Shown here: positions 23,406-31,737 of the stretch, in pieces
Position numbering within the stretch: position 1 is the first letter of the stretch
Layout: each line of letters starts with the position of its first letter
Assembly (NCBI RefSeq): GCF_022695985.1
Contig: NZ_JAAPBF010000044.1
Location: 1-40,802 of the forward strand
DNA: 40,802 bases
Direction of reading: 5' to 3'
Origin: Streptomyces sp. NP-1717
Lineage (GTDB): Bacteria > Actinomycetota > Actinomycetes > Streptomycetales > Streptomycetaceae
Translations under genes and position numbers: made by a program
Notes under the pieces: model-generated
What the model was told of the DNA's origin: nothing
Databases searched by the model: none
What the model saw: only the letters and a program-made list of their open reading frames with translations

Positions 23406-25484
23406 TCACGCGCCGTCGCCCTGCGCCTGGACGGCGGTGATGGCGACCGTGTTCACGATGTCCTGGACCAGGGCGCCGCGCGAGAGGTCGTTCACGGGCT
23501 TGCGCAGCCCCTGCATCACGGGACCCACCGCCACCGCGCCGGCCGAACGCTGCACGGCCTTGTACGTGTTGTTGCCGGTGTTCAGGTCGGGGAAGATCAG
23601 CACCGTCGCGCGCCCCGCCACCTCCGAATCCGGCAGCTTCGTCGCGGCGACGGACGGCTCCACCGCCGCGTCGTACTGGATCGGCCCCTCGATCCTCAGC
23701 TCGGGGCGCGCCGTGCGCACCAGCTTCGTCGCCTCGCGCACCTTGTCGACGTCCGCGCCCGAGCCCGAGGTCCCCGTCGAGTACGAGAGCATCGCGATCC
23801 GGGGCTCGACGCCGAACCGGGCCGCGGTCGCGGCGGCCTGCACCGCGATGTCCGCGAGCTGCCCGGCGTCCGGGTCCGGGATCACCGCGCAGTCGCCGTA
23901 CACCAGCACCTTGTCCGCCAGGCACATGAAGAAGACCGAGGAAACGCTCGACGACGGCGTCACGGTCTTGATGATCTCGAACGCCGGGCGGATCGTGGCC
24001 GCCGTGGAGTGCACCGAGCCCGACACCATGCCGTCGGCCAGCCCCGCGTCGACCATCAGCGTCCCGAAGTAGTTCACGTCGGCCACCACGTCGTACGCCA
24101 GCTCCACCGTCACGCCCCGGTGCGCGCGCAGCCCGGCGTAACGCTCGGCGAACCGCTGCCGGAGCTCGTCCGTCGCCGGGTCGACGAGCTGCGTGCCCGC
24201 CAGGTCGATACCGAGATCGGCGGCCTTCTTGACGATGACGTCGACGTCCCCGAGGAGCGTCAGATCGCACACGTCGCGGCGCAGCAGTACATCGGCCGCC
24301 CGCAGTACCCGTTCCTCCGTGCCCTCCGGCAGGACGACCCGGCGGCGTACGGCGCGGGCCTGCTCCAGCAGATCGTGCTCGAACATCATCGGCGTCACCC
24401 GGCCGCTGCGCGCCACCGACATCCGCGTCAGCAGGTCGCCGGTGTCCGCGTACCGCTCGAACAGGCCCAGTGCCGTCTCCGCCTTGCGCGGCGTATCGGC
24501 GCTCAGCTTCCCCTCCAGCGCGAAGAGTTCACCCGCCGTGGGGAAGGACCCCGCGACCACGGAGACCACCGGTGTGCCGGGCGCGAGCTTCGAGGCGAGG
24601 GTGAGGACCGAGTCGGCCGGCCGCTCGTCCAGCGTCAGCAGCACGCCCGCGATGGGCGGTGTGCCCGCCGAGTGCGCGGCGAGCGCGCCCACCACCAGAT
24701 CGGCCCGGTCGCCCGGTGTGACCAGCAGACAGCCCGGTGTCAGGGCGCCCAGCAGATTCGGGAGCATCGCGCCGCCGAAGACGAAGTCGAGCGCGTCGCG
24801 GGCCAGACCGGCCTCGTCCCCGAGCAGCACCGTGCCGCCGAGGGCCCGGGTGATCTGCGCGACGGTCGGAGCGGCCAGCGCCGCCTCGTCGGGCAGCGTG
24901 TAGCAGGGCACCGGCAACTGGCGGCTCAGCTGCGCGTCGATCGCGTCGCGGTCCTCGGGTGCCACCCGGTTCACGACCATCGCGAGGATGTCGCAGCCCA
25001 GCACGGCGTACGCCCGGTGGGCGTTGCGCGCCTCGGCCTGTACGGAGTCGGCGTGCTGGCCCTTGGCGCCGACCACCGGTATCACCGAGGCGCCGAACTC
25101 GTTGGCCAGCCGGGCGTTGAGCGACAGCTCGTCGGGGAGCTGGGTGTCCGCGAAGTCGGTGCCGAGGACGAGCACGACCTCGTAGTCCCGCGCGACCTCG
25201 TGGAAGCGCCGGACGAGCCGCGAGACCAGCTCGTCCGTACCGCCGTCGGCCTGGATACCGGCGGCCTCCGCGTAGCCGAGGCCGTAGCCGGACGCCGGGT
25301 CCTGCGAGAGCCGGTAGCGGGCGCGCAGCAGGTCGAACAGCCGGTCGGGGCCGTTGTCGTGGACCAGGGGGCGGAACACGCCCACGCGGTCGACCTGGCG
25401 GGTCAGAAGCTCCATGACTCCCAGCTCGACGACCTGGCGGCCGTCTCCGCGTTCGATCCCGGTCACGTACACGCTGCGTGTCAC
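23406..25484 (-). CDS. pta: Phosphate acetyltransferase, long form
   Basis: A 692-residue three-domain enzyme that transfers acetyl between CoA and phosphate. The N-terminal domain (1-200) has the dethiobiotin-synthetase-like fold, but the nucleotide loop is degraded: where the family has GT..GCGKT, this protein reads GIERGDGRQ. A DRTGG domain (about 215-325, TPGDRADLVVGAL) follows, then the PTA_PTB catalytic domain (about 370-692) with VVLPEGTEERVLRA, GMVSGSVHST, LSYSTGTSGSG and FPDLNTGNNTYKA. GTG 25484 has AGGAG about eight bases upstream. It is first in the pta-ackA pair and divergent from pfkA. Confidence 0.96.
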   Translation of the reverse strand: MTRSVYVTGIERGDGRQVVELGVMELLTRQVDRVGVFRPLVHDNGPDRLFDLLRARYRLSQDPASGYGLGYAEAAGIQADGGTDELVSRLVRRFHEVARDYEVVLVLGTDFADTQLPDELSLNARLANEFGASVIPVVGAKGQHADSVQAEARNAHRAYAVLGCDILAMVVNRVAPEDRDAIDAQLSRQLPVPCYTLPDEAALAAPTVAQITRALGGTVLLGDEAGLARDALDFVFGGAMLPNLLGALTPGCLLVTPGDRADLVVGALAAHSAGTPPIAGVLLTLDERPADSVLTLASKLAPGTPVVSVVAGSFPTAGELFALEGKLSADTPRKAETALGLFERYADTGDLLTRMSVARSGRVTPMMFEHDLLEQARAVRRRVVLPEGTEERVLRAADVLLRRDVCDLTLLGDVDVIVKKAADLGIDLAGTQLVDPATDELRQRFAERYAGLRAHRGVTVELAYDVVADVNYFGTLMVDAGLADGMVSGSVHSTAATIRPAFEIIKTVTPSSSVSSVFFMCLADKVLVYGDCAVIPDPDAGQLADIAVQAAATAARFGVEPRIAMLSYSTGTSGSGADVDKVREATKLVRTARPELRIEGPIQYDAAVEPSVAATKLPDSEVAGRATVLIFPDLNTGNNTYKAVQRSAGAVAVGPVMQGLRKPVNDLSRGALVQDIVNTVAITAVQAQGDGA

Positions 25485-25605
25485 GCGTGCTCTCCTGTTC
25501 GACGAAGATGGGGGAAGAGGGGGAGGTGGTGCGGCCCCGCGGCGGTGGGGCGGGAAGTGAAATTCCTGTTTCTGCCGTTAGGCCCGTTAGGGTGGCAAAG
25601 CCCTC

Positions 25606-25634
25606 TTGACAATACCTGTGGGGGTGGGTACGGC
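25606..25634 (+). promoter_or_regulatory. pfkA promoter TTGACA-N17-TACGGC
   Basis: TTGACA (25606-25611) is a consensus -35 box, with TACGGC (25629-25634) 17 bases on. The -10 is poor, as is frequent in GC-rich promoters. It leaves a leader of about 75 bases before pfkA and lies in the 230-base gap shared with the divergent pta gene. Confidence 0.55.
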
Positions 25635-25714
25635 GCCTCCGAGACGGGTAGGCGGTACGGCCCGTGGCAGGCCAGCACCTGACCACACCCCGAGCGAGCA
25701 GGAGACACAGCGCG

Positions 25715-26740
25715 ATGCGTATCGGAGTCCTCACCGCAGGCGGCGACTGTCCCGGCCTGAACGCCGTGATCCGCTCGGTCGTCCACCGCGCCGTGACCGG
25801 TCACGGCGACGAGGTCATCGGCTTCGAGGACGGCTTCAAGGGCCTGCTCGACGGCCACTACCGTCCCCTCGACCTCGACTCGGTCAGCGGCATCCTGGCA
25901 CGCGGCGGCACGATCCTCGGTTCCGCCCGGCTGGAGCGCGGCCGGCTGCGGGAGGCGGCCGAGAGCGCGGACGAGCTGGGCCGCACGTACGGCATCGACG
26001 CGCTCATCCCGATCGGCGGCGAGGGCACCCTCACGGCGGCCCGGATGCTCTCCGACGCGGGCATGCCGGTCGTCGGCGTCCCGAAGACCATCGACAACGA
26101 CATCTCCTCCACCGACCGCACCTTCGGCTTCGACACGGCCGTGATGGTCGCCACCGAGGCCATCGACCGGCTCAAGACCACGGCCGAGTCGCACCAGCGC
26201 GTCATGGTCGTGGAGGTCATGGGCCGGCACGCCGGGTGGATCGCGCTGGAGTCGGGCATGGCGGGCGGCGCGCACGGCATCTGTCTGCCGGAGCGGCCCT
26301 TCGAGGTCGACAGCATCGTGAAGATGGTCGAGGAGCGTTTCGCGCGCGGCAAGAAGTTCGCGGTCATCTGCGTCGCCGAGGGCGCGCACCCGGCGGCGGG
26401 CTCGATGCACTACGTGCGGGGCGAGATCGACCAGTTCGGCCACGAACGCTTCGAGGGCATCGGCAACCACCTCGCGGGTGAGCTGGAGCGCCGTCTGGGC
26501 AAGGAGGCCCGGCCCGTCATCCTCGGCCATGTGCAGCGCGGGGGCACCCCGACCGCGTACGACCGGGTGCTGGCCACGCGCTTCGGCTGGCACGCGGTGG
26601 AGGCGGTGCACAACGGCGACTTCGGCAGGATGACGGCCCTGAACGGCACCTCGGTGGAGATGGTGCCGCTCGCGGAGGCGGTCACGCGCCTCAAGACGGT
26701 GCCGGAGAACCGCATGTTCGAGGCGGAGTCGGTCTTCTAG
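25715..26740 (+). CDS. pfkA: 6-phosphofructokinase
   Basis: A 341-residue cytoplasmic enzyme phosphorylating fructose 6-phosphate to the 1,6-bisphosphate. Signatures are LTAGGDCPGLNAVIR (N-terminal nucleotide site), IGGEGTLTAA, VPKTIDNDI with the catalytic Asp, VMGRHAGWIAL and LGHVQRGGTP. At the donor-choice positions it has Gly (as in ATP enzymes, GGEG) and Lys (PKTIDND, where E. coli has Gly), the combination known from Streptomyces ATP-dependent PFK. ATG 25715 has AGGAG about ten bases upstream. It is divergent from pta and convergent with the ABC operon. The position matches pfkA2 of S. coelicolor. Confidence 0.95.
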   Translation: MRIGVLTAGGDCPGLNAVIRSVVHRAVTGHGDEVIGFEDGFKGLLDGHYRPLDLDSVSGILARGGTILGSARLERGRLREAAESADELGRTYGIDALIPIGGEGTLTAARMLSDAGMPVVGVPKTIDNDISSTDRTFGFDTAVMVATEAIDRLKTTAESHQRVMVVEVMGRHAGWIALESGMAGGAHGICLPERPFEVDSIVKMVEERFARGKKFAVICVAEGAHPAAGSMHYVRGEIDQFGHERFEGIGNHLAGELERRLGKEARPVILGHVQRGGTPTAYDRVLATRFGWHAVEAVHNGDFGRMTALNGTSVEMVPLAEAVTRLKTVPENRMFEAESVF

Positions 26741-26763
26741 GACGCCTCACGGGTCCGGGGGGC

Positions 26764-27588
26764 TCAGCCCTTCACCGCGCCGCCCAGCGCGAAACCCCCG
26801 CCCAGCCGGCGCGAGATCAGGATGTAGAGCAGCAGCACCGGCGTCGAGTAGAGGATCGAGAACGCCGCCAGCTGGCCGTAGACCACCGAGCCGTAGTTGC
26901 CGAAGAAGGTGAAGATCGATACGGACGCGGGCAGTTGGTCGGGGGACAGGAGCAGCATGAAGGGGACGAAGAAGTTTCCCCAGAGCTGGATGAACGTGTA
27001 GATCATCACGACCGTCATGCCCGGCCCCATCAGCGGCAGCACGATCCGGGTCAGCGTCTGGAGCATCGAGGCCCCGTCCGTCCACGCCGCCTCCTCCAGG
27101 ACGGTCGGGACCCCGTCCATGAAGTTCTTCATCAGCCAGATGGAGAACGGCAGTTGGGACGTCGCCAGGAACAGCGCCGTGCCGTACATCGTGTCGACCA
27201 GGTTCACCTGGACGAACAGTCCGTAGACCGGGACCATGATCGCCGTGATCGGCAGACACGTCGTGAACAGGATCGTCAGCAGATACGGGCGGCTGAACCG
27301 CGACCGGTAGCGGGACAGCGGATACGCCGCCAGCGCCGCGCACGACACCGTCAGGAGCGTCGCGCTCCCGCACAGCAGCAGGCTGTTGAGCATCGGCGTG
27401 AACGTGATCTCGTCGGTGAGGACCGCGCCGAAGTTCTCCGTGGTCGGCGACGACGGCAGCCGCACCCGCAGGTCCGCCTCCGCGTCGAGGGAGGACAGCA
27501 CCAGCCACAGCAGCGGCAGCAGGAAGGCCCCGGCCACCACGAACAGCGCGGCGTCCGAGGCGAGCCGGACGCGAGTGGCGCGCTTCAT
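26764..27588 (-). CDS. Sugar ABC transporter permease, MalG-type
   Basis: A 274-residue membrane protein with six helices and a cytoplasmic EAA loop (EEAAWTDGA, then LPLMGPG) that docks the ATPase. It begins MKRATRVRLASDAAL. The ATG shares one base with the stop of the upstream permease (TGATG), so translation is coupled. It belongs to the CUT1 carbohydrate group. No ATPase gene lies nearby; Streptomyces CUT1 systems usually share MsiK. Longer frames upstream are shadows. It is the last gene of the operon and converges on pfkA with 23 bases between stops. Confidence 0.92.
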   Translation of the reverse strand: MKRATRVRLASDAALFVVAGAFLLPLLWLVLSSLDAEADLRVRLPSSPTTENFGAVLTDEITFTPMLNSLLLCGSATLLTVSCAALAAYPLSRYRSRFSRPYLLTILFTTCLPITAIMVPVYGLFVQVNLVDTMYGTALFLATSQLPFSIWLMKNFMDGVPTVLEEAAWTDGASMLQTLTRIVLPLMGPGMTVVMIYTFIQLWGNFFVPFMLLLSPDQLPASVSIFTFFGNYGSVVYGQLAAFSILYSTPVLLLYILISRRLGGGFALGGAVKG

Positions 27589-28538
27589 CACACCTCCACC
27601 TTGAGCAGACGCACATAGATGACCGAGAACAGCGCGCCCACGAGAAGCAGCAGCAGCGCGACCGCCGTGCCGTAACCGATCAGGCTCTTGAGGAACGCCT
27701 GGTCGTACATGAACACCGGCAGCGTCTGGCTGCGATTGCCCGGCCCGCCGCGCGTCATCGCCCAGATCAGCCCGAAGACGGAGAGCGTGGAGAGCGTGTT
27801 GAGCATCAGATTGGTGCCGATGGAACGCCGGATCATCGGCAGCGTGATGTGCCACAGCCGCCGTACACCGTTCGCGCCGTCGACCTCCGCCGCCTCCGTG
27901 ATGTCCTTCGGGATCTCGGACAGCGCGGCGGAGTAGATCAGCATCGAGAACGCCGTCCCGCGCCACACGTTGGCGAACGACACCGCCAGGATCGGCAGGG
28001 TGAACAGCCAGTTCTGGGAAGGCAGATGGAGCCAGTCCAGGATCGCGTTCAGTGTCCCCTCGCGGCGGAAGAACGCGTACAGCAGGAACGCCGCGACGAT
28101 CTCCGGCAGCACCCACGCCGCGATCACGACGGCGCCCGTGACGGTCCGCACCGGCCGGGACGCGGCCCGCATCAGTCCGGCCAGCGCCAGCCCGATCGTG
28201 TTCTGGCCGACGATCGACGACACGAAGGTGAAGACGAGCGTCAGCCAGACCGCGTTACGGAAGTTGTCGTCCGCGAACGCCCGCCGGAAGTTGTCCAGGC
28301 CGACGAAGTCCGACGTGGACGACCCCGTCAACTGCGTGTTGGTGAAGGCGATCCAGACGCAGTAGCCGATCGGACCGGCGAGGAACAGCAGCAGCAGTAC
28401 GGTCGCCGGGGCCAGCGGCAGCCAGCGCAGCGGGCGCGCCTTGCGACCGCCACGGCCCTCGTCGCGCTCACGGCCGCCCGCCGGCACCGCGGGCCCGCTC
28501 TTGCCGACCGGGCCGCCCGCGGTGCTCACCGCGCTCAC
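27588..28538 (-). CDS. Sugar ABC transporter permease, MalF-type
   Basis: A 316-residue protein with a long Arg/Gly-rich cytoplasmic lead (about 38 residues), six membrane helices and an EAA loop (ITEAAEVDGANG, then ITLPMIRRSI). The motif GPIGYCVWIAFTN after the first helix is typical of MalF-type CUT1 permeases, without the large extra loop of E. coli MalF. GTG 28538 has only a weak purine-rich site. It lies 46 bases after the binding-protein stop and overlaps the next permease. With that partner it forms the heterodimeric channel. Confidence 0.92.
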   Translation of the reverse strand: MSAVSTAGGPVGKSGPAVPAGGRERDEGRGGRKARPLRWLPLAPATVLLLLFLAGPIGYCVWIAFTNTQLTGSSTSDFVGLDNFRRAFADDNFRNAVWLTLVFTFVSSIVGQNTIGLALAGLMRAASRPVRTVTGAVVIAAWVLPEIVAAFLLYAFFRREGTLNAILDWLHLPSQNWLFTLPILAVSFANVWRGTAFSMLIYSAALSEIPKDITEAAEVDGANGVRRLWHITLPMIRRSIGTNLMLNTLSTLSVFGLIWAMTRGGPGNRSQTLPVFMYDQAFLKSLIGYGTAVALLLLLVGALFSVIYVRLLKVEV

Positions 28539-28584
28539 GGCGCCGCCGCCGTCACCGCCGCCGGGGCCGTGTACGCGGTGGTGC

Positions 28585-29937
28585 TCACTTCTCGACCACC
28601 GCGCCCTCGGCGATCGTCTTCAACTGTTCGTCGTACGCCTTCGCGGCGTCAGCCGCCGACGAGTCACCCGTCGTCACCGACTCCATCGCCTCACCGATCG
28701 CGGACGAGACCTGCGGGTAGACAGGCAGCGCGGGGCGGTAGTTGGTCACCTCGACGAGCTTCGTGAAGAAGTCGATACCGGGCATCGACTTCAGATACCT
28801 CGGATCGGCCGCCACATCCTCACGGACGGCGATCTGCGCGCCGACGACATCCCACTCGACGGCGTTCTCCTTCGTCTGCTGCGTCTTGATGAACTCGAAG
28901 GCCAGGTCGGGGTTCTGGGACTTCTGCGGGATCGACCACGCCCAGCCGCCGGACATCGACACGCTGCCGGGCGCCTGCCCGTTCTGCGTCGGCATCGGTG
29001 CCTGGGCCAGCTCCGTGGACCACTCGGGCCACTCCTTGGGGCCCTTGTTGATCCAGTTCTGCCCCATCCAGGACCCGTCGAGGGAGATCGCCAGCTTGCC
29101 CTCGGGGAAGAACTCGGTCGCGACGCGCGTACCGATGTTGGGGTCGAGCGCGTCGGAGACGTCGGGCCCCAACTTCTCGGAGTACACGGTGCGTACGAAT
29201 TCGAGCGCGTCCTCGAAGCCCTTGTTGCCCGCCACCCACTTCTTCGCCGACGGGTCGTAGAGCGGGTCCTCGCCCGTGCCGTACAGCAGCATCTCGAAGC
29301 CCTGCATCACCGCGGCCTCGCCGGGGCCCTTGCCGGTGTAGACGTTGAGCGGGATCGCCTCCGGGACCTTCTCCTTGACCGTGCGGGCCGCGTCCAGGAC
29401 CTCCGCCCAGTTCTTGGGCTGCCAGTCGGCGGGCAGCCCCGCGTCGGCGAAGATCTTCTTGTTGAACCAGAGGCCGCGGGTGTCGGTGCCGTCCGGGACG
29501 CCGTACGTCTTGCCGTCCTCCGCCTTGGCCGCGGCCTTGGCCGTGTCGACGAACTGGTCCCAGTCGTCCCACTTGTTCAGATACTCGTCCAGCGGGCGCA
29601 GATAGCCGGCCTTGATGTCGGAGTTGATGCGGAAGGTGTCCTCGTAGACGACATCGGGCGCGGTCTTCGGGGAGCGCATCATCTGCTGCGCCTTGGTGGC
29701 GTAGTCGTTGTCCGGGGCCTGGATCGGGATCAGTTCGACCTTCTTGCCAGGATTGTTCTTCTCGAAGTCCTTCTTGACGGACTCCAGATAGTTGTCCTTG
29801 AAGCGGATCTTGTTGTCCGTCGATCTGTTGTAGGCGACCTTGATGGTGTCCGGATCACTGCCGGATCCGCCGCCGCACGCCGTGAGCGCACCGGCGGCCA
29901 GGACCGTGACGAGGAACAGTGGGGCGGTGGGGCGCAC
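28585..29937 (-). CDS. Sugar ABC transporter substrate-binding lipoprotein
   Basis: A 450-residue SBP_bac_1 (CUT1) binding protein with a lipoprotein signal (LTAC, C21) and mature sequence CGGGSGSDPDTIKVAYN. Landmarks include APDVVYEDTF, GLWFNKKIFADAG, LDGSWMG and SGGWAWSIP. The start is GTG 29937, with GAGGAGG eight bases upstream; the GTG two codons earlier lies too close. Cluster-1 binding proteins take oligosaccharides or glycosides; the ligand cannot be read from sequence. It is the first and probably most expressed gene of the three-gene operon, with its own promoter at 29979-30008. Confidence 0.93.
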   Translation of the reverse strand: MRPTAPLFLVTVLAAGALTACGGGSGSDPDTIKVAYNRSTDNKIRFKDNYLESVKKDFEKNNPGKKVELIPIQAPDNDYATKAQQMMRSPKTAPDVVYEDTFRINSDIKAGYLRPLDEYLNKWDDWDQFVDTAKAAAKAEDGKTYGVPDGTDTRGLWFNKKIFADAGLPADWQPKNWAEVLDAARTVKEKVPEAIPLNVYTGKGPGEAAVMQGFEMLLYGTGEDPLYDPSAKKWVAGNKGFEDALEFVRTVYSEKLGPDVSDALDPNIGTRVATEFFPEGKLAISLDGSWMGQNWINKGPKEWPEWSTELAQAPMPTQNGQAPGSVSMSGGWAWSIPQKSQNPDLAFEFIKTQQTKENAVEWDVVGAQIAVREDVAADPRYLKSMPGIDFFTKLVEVTNYRPALPVYPQVSSAIGEAMESVTTGDSSAADAAKAYDEQLKTIAEGAVVEK

Positions 29938-29978
29938 GGGCACGACCTCCTCATTTGGCCACGAAGGGCTGCCCGGCG

Positions 29979-30008
29979 ACCGTAGGACCGCGTCAATCTC
30001 AAGGTCAA
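29979..30008 (-). promoter_or_regulatory. Promoter of the sugar ABC operon, TTGACC-N18-TACGGT
   Basis: On the minus strand TTGACC (plus-strand 30003-30008) and TACGGT (29979-29984) are separated by 18 bases, about 40 bases upstream of the binding-protein start. The spacer repeats the -35 motif (TTGACCTTGAGATTGACG), giving spaced TTGA units that may bind a regulator. No LacI-type palindrome is present. Confidence 0.55.
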
Positions 30009-30022
30009 TCCCCGTGCAGTCC

Positions 30023-30901
30023 TCACTCCGTCCGGGGCACGAGCGGGCTGACCTCGGCGGCCGTGAAACGGATGAAGCCCTCCGGGTCCGGTTCGTCGGG
30101 CGTCGGCTGGAGGACCACGGTGTCGGCCCCGGCCTCCACGAGCGCCAGCACGGCCTCGGCGACGGCGCCGGCCGGGCCCGCGACCCCGTGCGGCAGACCG
30201 GTGGCGTCCAGCTCGGCACGCAGCCGCCCGGCGCCGCCCGGTCCGGTCGCCGTGTGGAGGTAGACGACCACCGGGTGATGGCCGGTGCGGCCGGCCGACT
30301 CCCGTCCCTCCGCGATGAGTCGGCGGGAGCGGCGTACCTCGTCGGGTGTCGTGCCGCCGGTCAGGATGGTGCCGTCGGCGGCCTCGCCCGTCAACCGCAT
30401 CGTGCGCGGTCCGGTGGCCCCGGCGAACACGGCGGGCGGCGCGGGGTCGGTGGACGGCGGCCAGTCGAGCGCGACGCCGTCCAGCTTCACGTACCGCCCG
30501 TCCGTGGTCACCCGCTCGCCCGCCAGCAGCGCGCGCAGCGCCAGCAGATGCTCGCGGAGCAGCGTCATGGGGGACTCGACACGCGAACCGGTCTGCGCCA
30601 TCCAGTCCTGGACGCCGTGCCCGACCCCGAGGATCGCCCGCCCCGGGAACAGCCGGTGCAGGGTGGCGGCCTCCATCGCCGTCAGCGCGGCGTTGCGCAG
30701 GGGTACGGGGAGCAGACCGACCCCGACGCGCAGCCGCTCCGTCCAGGCCAGGGCGGCGGAGGCGCTGGCGACACCGCTCTCCAGGAAGCAGTCCTCCCAG
30801 AGCCACAGCTCGTCCAGGCCCGCGTCGTCCGCGGTGCGGGCGATGTCGCGGAGTCGCTCGGGGGGCAGTTGGGGGCGGAAGACGGCGCCGAGAACAGTCA
30901 T
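30023..30901 (-). CDS. LLM-class F420-dependent oxidoreductase
   Basis: A 292-residue luciferase-like (beta/alpha)8 barrel beginning MTVLGAVFRPQ. The core DELWLWEDCFLESG, VGVGLLPVPLRNAALTAMEAATL, LGVGHGVQDWMAQ and VFAGATGPRTMRL matches F420-dependent LLM oxidoreductases rather than bacterial luciferase. F420 is the likely cofactor; the substrate is unknown. ATG 30901 is used; a GTG at 30916 would add five residues. It is in the same direction as the sugar ABC operon, 85 bases upstream, but that operon has its own promoter, so a functional link is uncertain. Confidence 0.88.
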   Translation of the reverse strand: MTVLGAVFRPQLPPERLRDIARTADDAGLDELWLWEDCFLESGVASASAALAWTERLRVGVGLLPVPLRNAALTAMEAATLHRLFPGRAILGVGHGVQDWMAQTGSRVESPMTLLREHLLALRALLAGERVTTDGRYVKLDGVALDWPPSTDPAPPAVFAGATGPRTMRLTGEAADGTILTGGTTPDEVRRSRRLIAEGRESAGRTGHHPVVVYLHTATGPGGAGRLRAELDATGLPHGVAGPAGAVAEAVLALVEAGADTVVLQPTPDEPDPEGFIRFTAAEVSPLVPRTE

Positions 30902-30987
30902 GGAGGCATTCTTCACGGCGGGACGGGGCCGTCACCAGTGGGTTGACCGGCGACGTCGAACGGCTCCGGGCGGCCGGAACACGGTGC

Positions 30988-31009
30988 CGCGGCGGCGCGT
31001 ACCGCCGCG
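30988..31009. terminator. Hairpin between the response regulator and LLM genes
   Basis: CGCGGCGG (30988-30995) pairs with CCGCCGCG (31002-31009) around a six-base loop. It is 24 bases beyond the response-regulator stop in the direction of transcription. Confidence 0.5.
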
Positions 31010-31032
31010 ACCGGTCCTGCCGGAGCTCCGTG

Positions 31033-31737
31033 CTACCGGGTGGAGACGATCCACCGGTACTGGAGCTCCGGGCGTCCGATCTGCCCGTACTGCGGGCTGC
31101 GGTCCGCCTGCCCGGCGCTCACCAGATGCTCCAGATAGCGGCGCGCGGTGATCCGCGAGATCCCGAGCCGCGCCGCCGCCTCCGTGGCCGTCAGCCCCGC
31201 CCGCTCGTCCCGGAGCGCACGCGTCACCGACTCCAGCGTCGGCCCGCTGAGCCCCTTCGGCAGCGACGCGGGCTGTGGCGCCCGCAGCGCCCCGAGGGCC
31301 CGGTCCACCTCGTCCTGGCCGCTGGCCTCACCGGCGGCGGCCCGGAACTCGGCGTAACGGCTGAGCCTGTCGCGGAGCGTGGCGAAGGCGAACGGCTTGA
31401 GCACGTACTGCACGACGCCCAGCGACACCCCTTCGCGTACGACGGTGAGATCGCGCGCCGACGTGACGGCGATGACGTCCGCGTGGTGCCCGGCGGCCCG
31501 CAGGCTGCGCAGGAGCTGGAGCCCGTGCCCGTCGGGCAGATACAGGTCGAGGAGGATCAGATCGATGTCCGTACGCTCCAGCGCCCGGCCCGCCTCGACC
31601 CGCGAGTGCGCGACGCCGGCCACCGTGAAGCCGGGGACGCGGCCCACGTACAGCTGATGCGCGTCGGCCGCGACGGGGTCGTCCTCGACGACGAGTACGC
31701 GGATGGGGCGGGAGTCGCCGTCCCTCTTGCCGGTCAT
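31033..31737 (-). CDS. CitB/DcuR-like response regulator
   Basis: A 234-residue protein with a receiver domain (about 12-130: acidic pocket E18-D19-D20, phospho-acceptor D64 in LLDLYLPDG, and KPF near 114) and a C-terminal helix-turn-helix (about 175-215, LTATEAAARLGISRITARRYL) of the CitB/DpiA type. The ATG overlaps the kinase stop (ATGA), so the pair is co-translated. Such regulators activate genes for citrate or C4-dicarboxylate uptake, and dctA lies divergently beyond the kinase. Longer frames to 33444 are shadows of the kinase. Confidence 0.93.
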   Translation of the reverse strand: MTGKRDGDSRPIRVLVVEDDPVAADAHQLYVGRVPGFTVAGVAHSRVEAGRALERTDIDLILLDLYLPDGHGLQLLRSLRAAGHHADVIAVTSARDLTVVREGVSLGVVQYVLKPFAFATLRDRLSRYAEFRAAAGEASGQDEVDRALGALRAPQPASLPKGLSGPTLESVTRALRDERAGLTATEAAARLGISRITARRYLEHLVSAGQADRSPQYGQIGRPELQYRWIVSTR

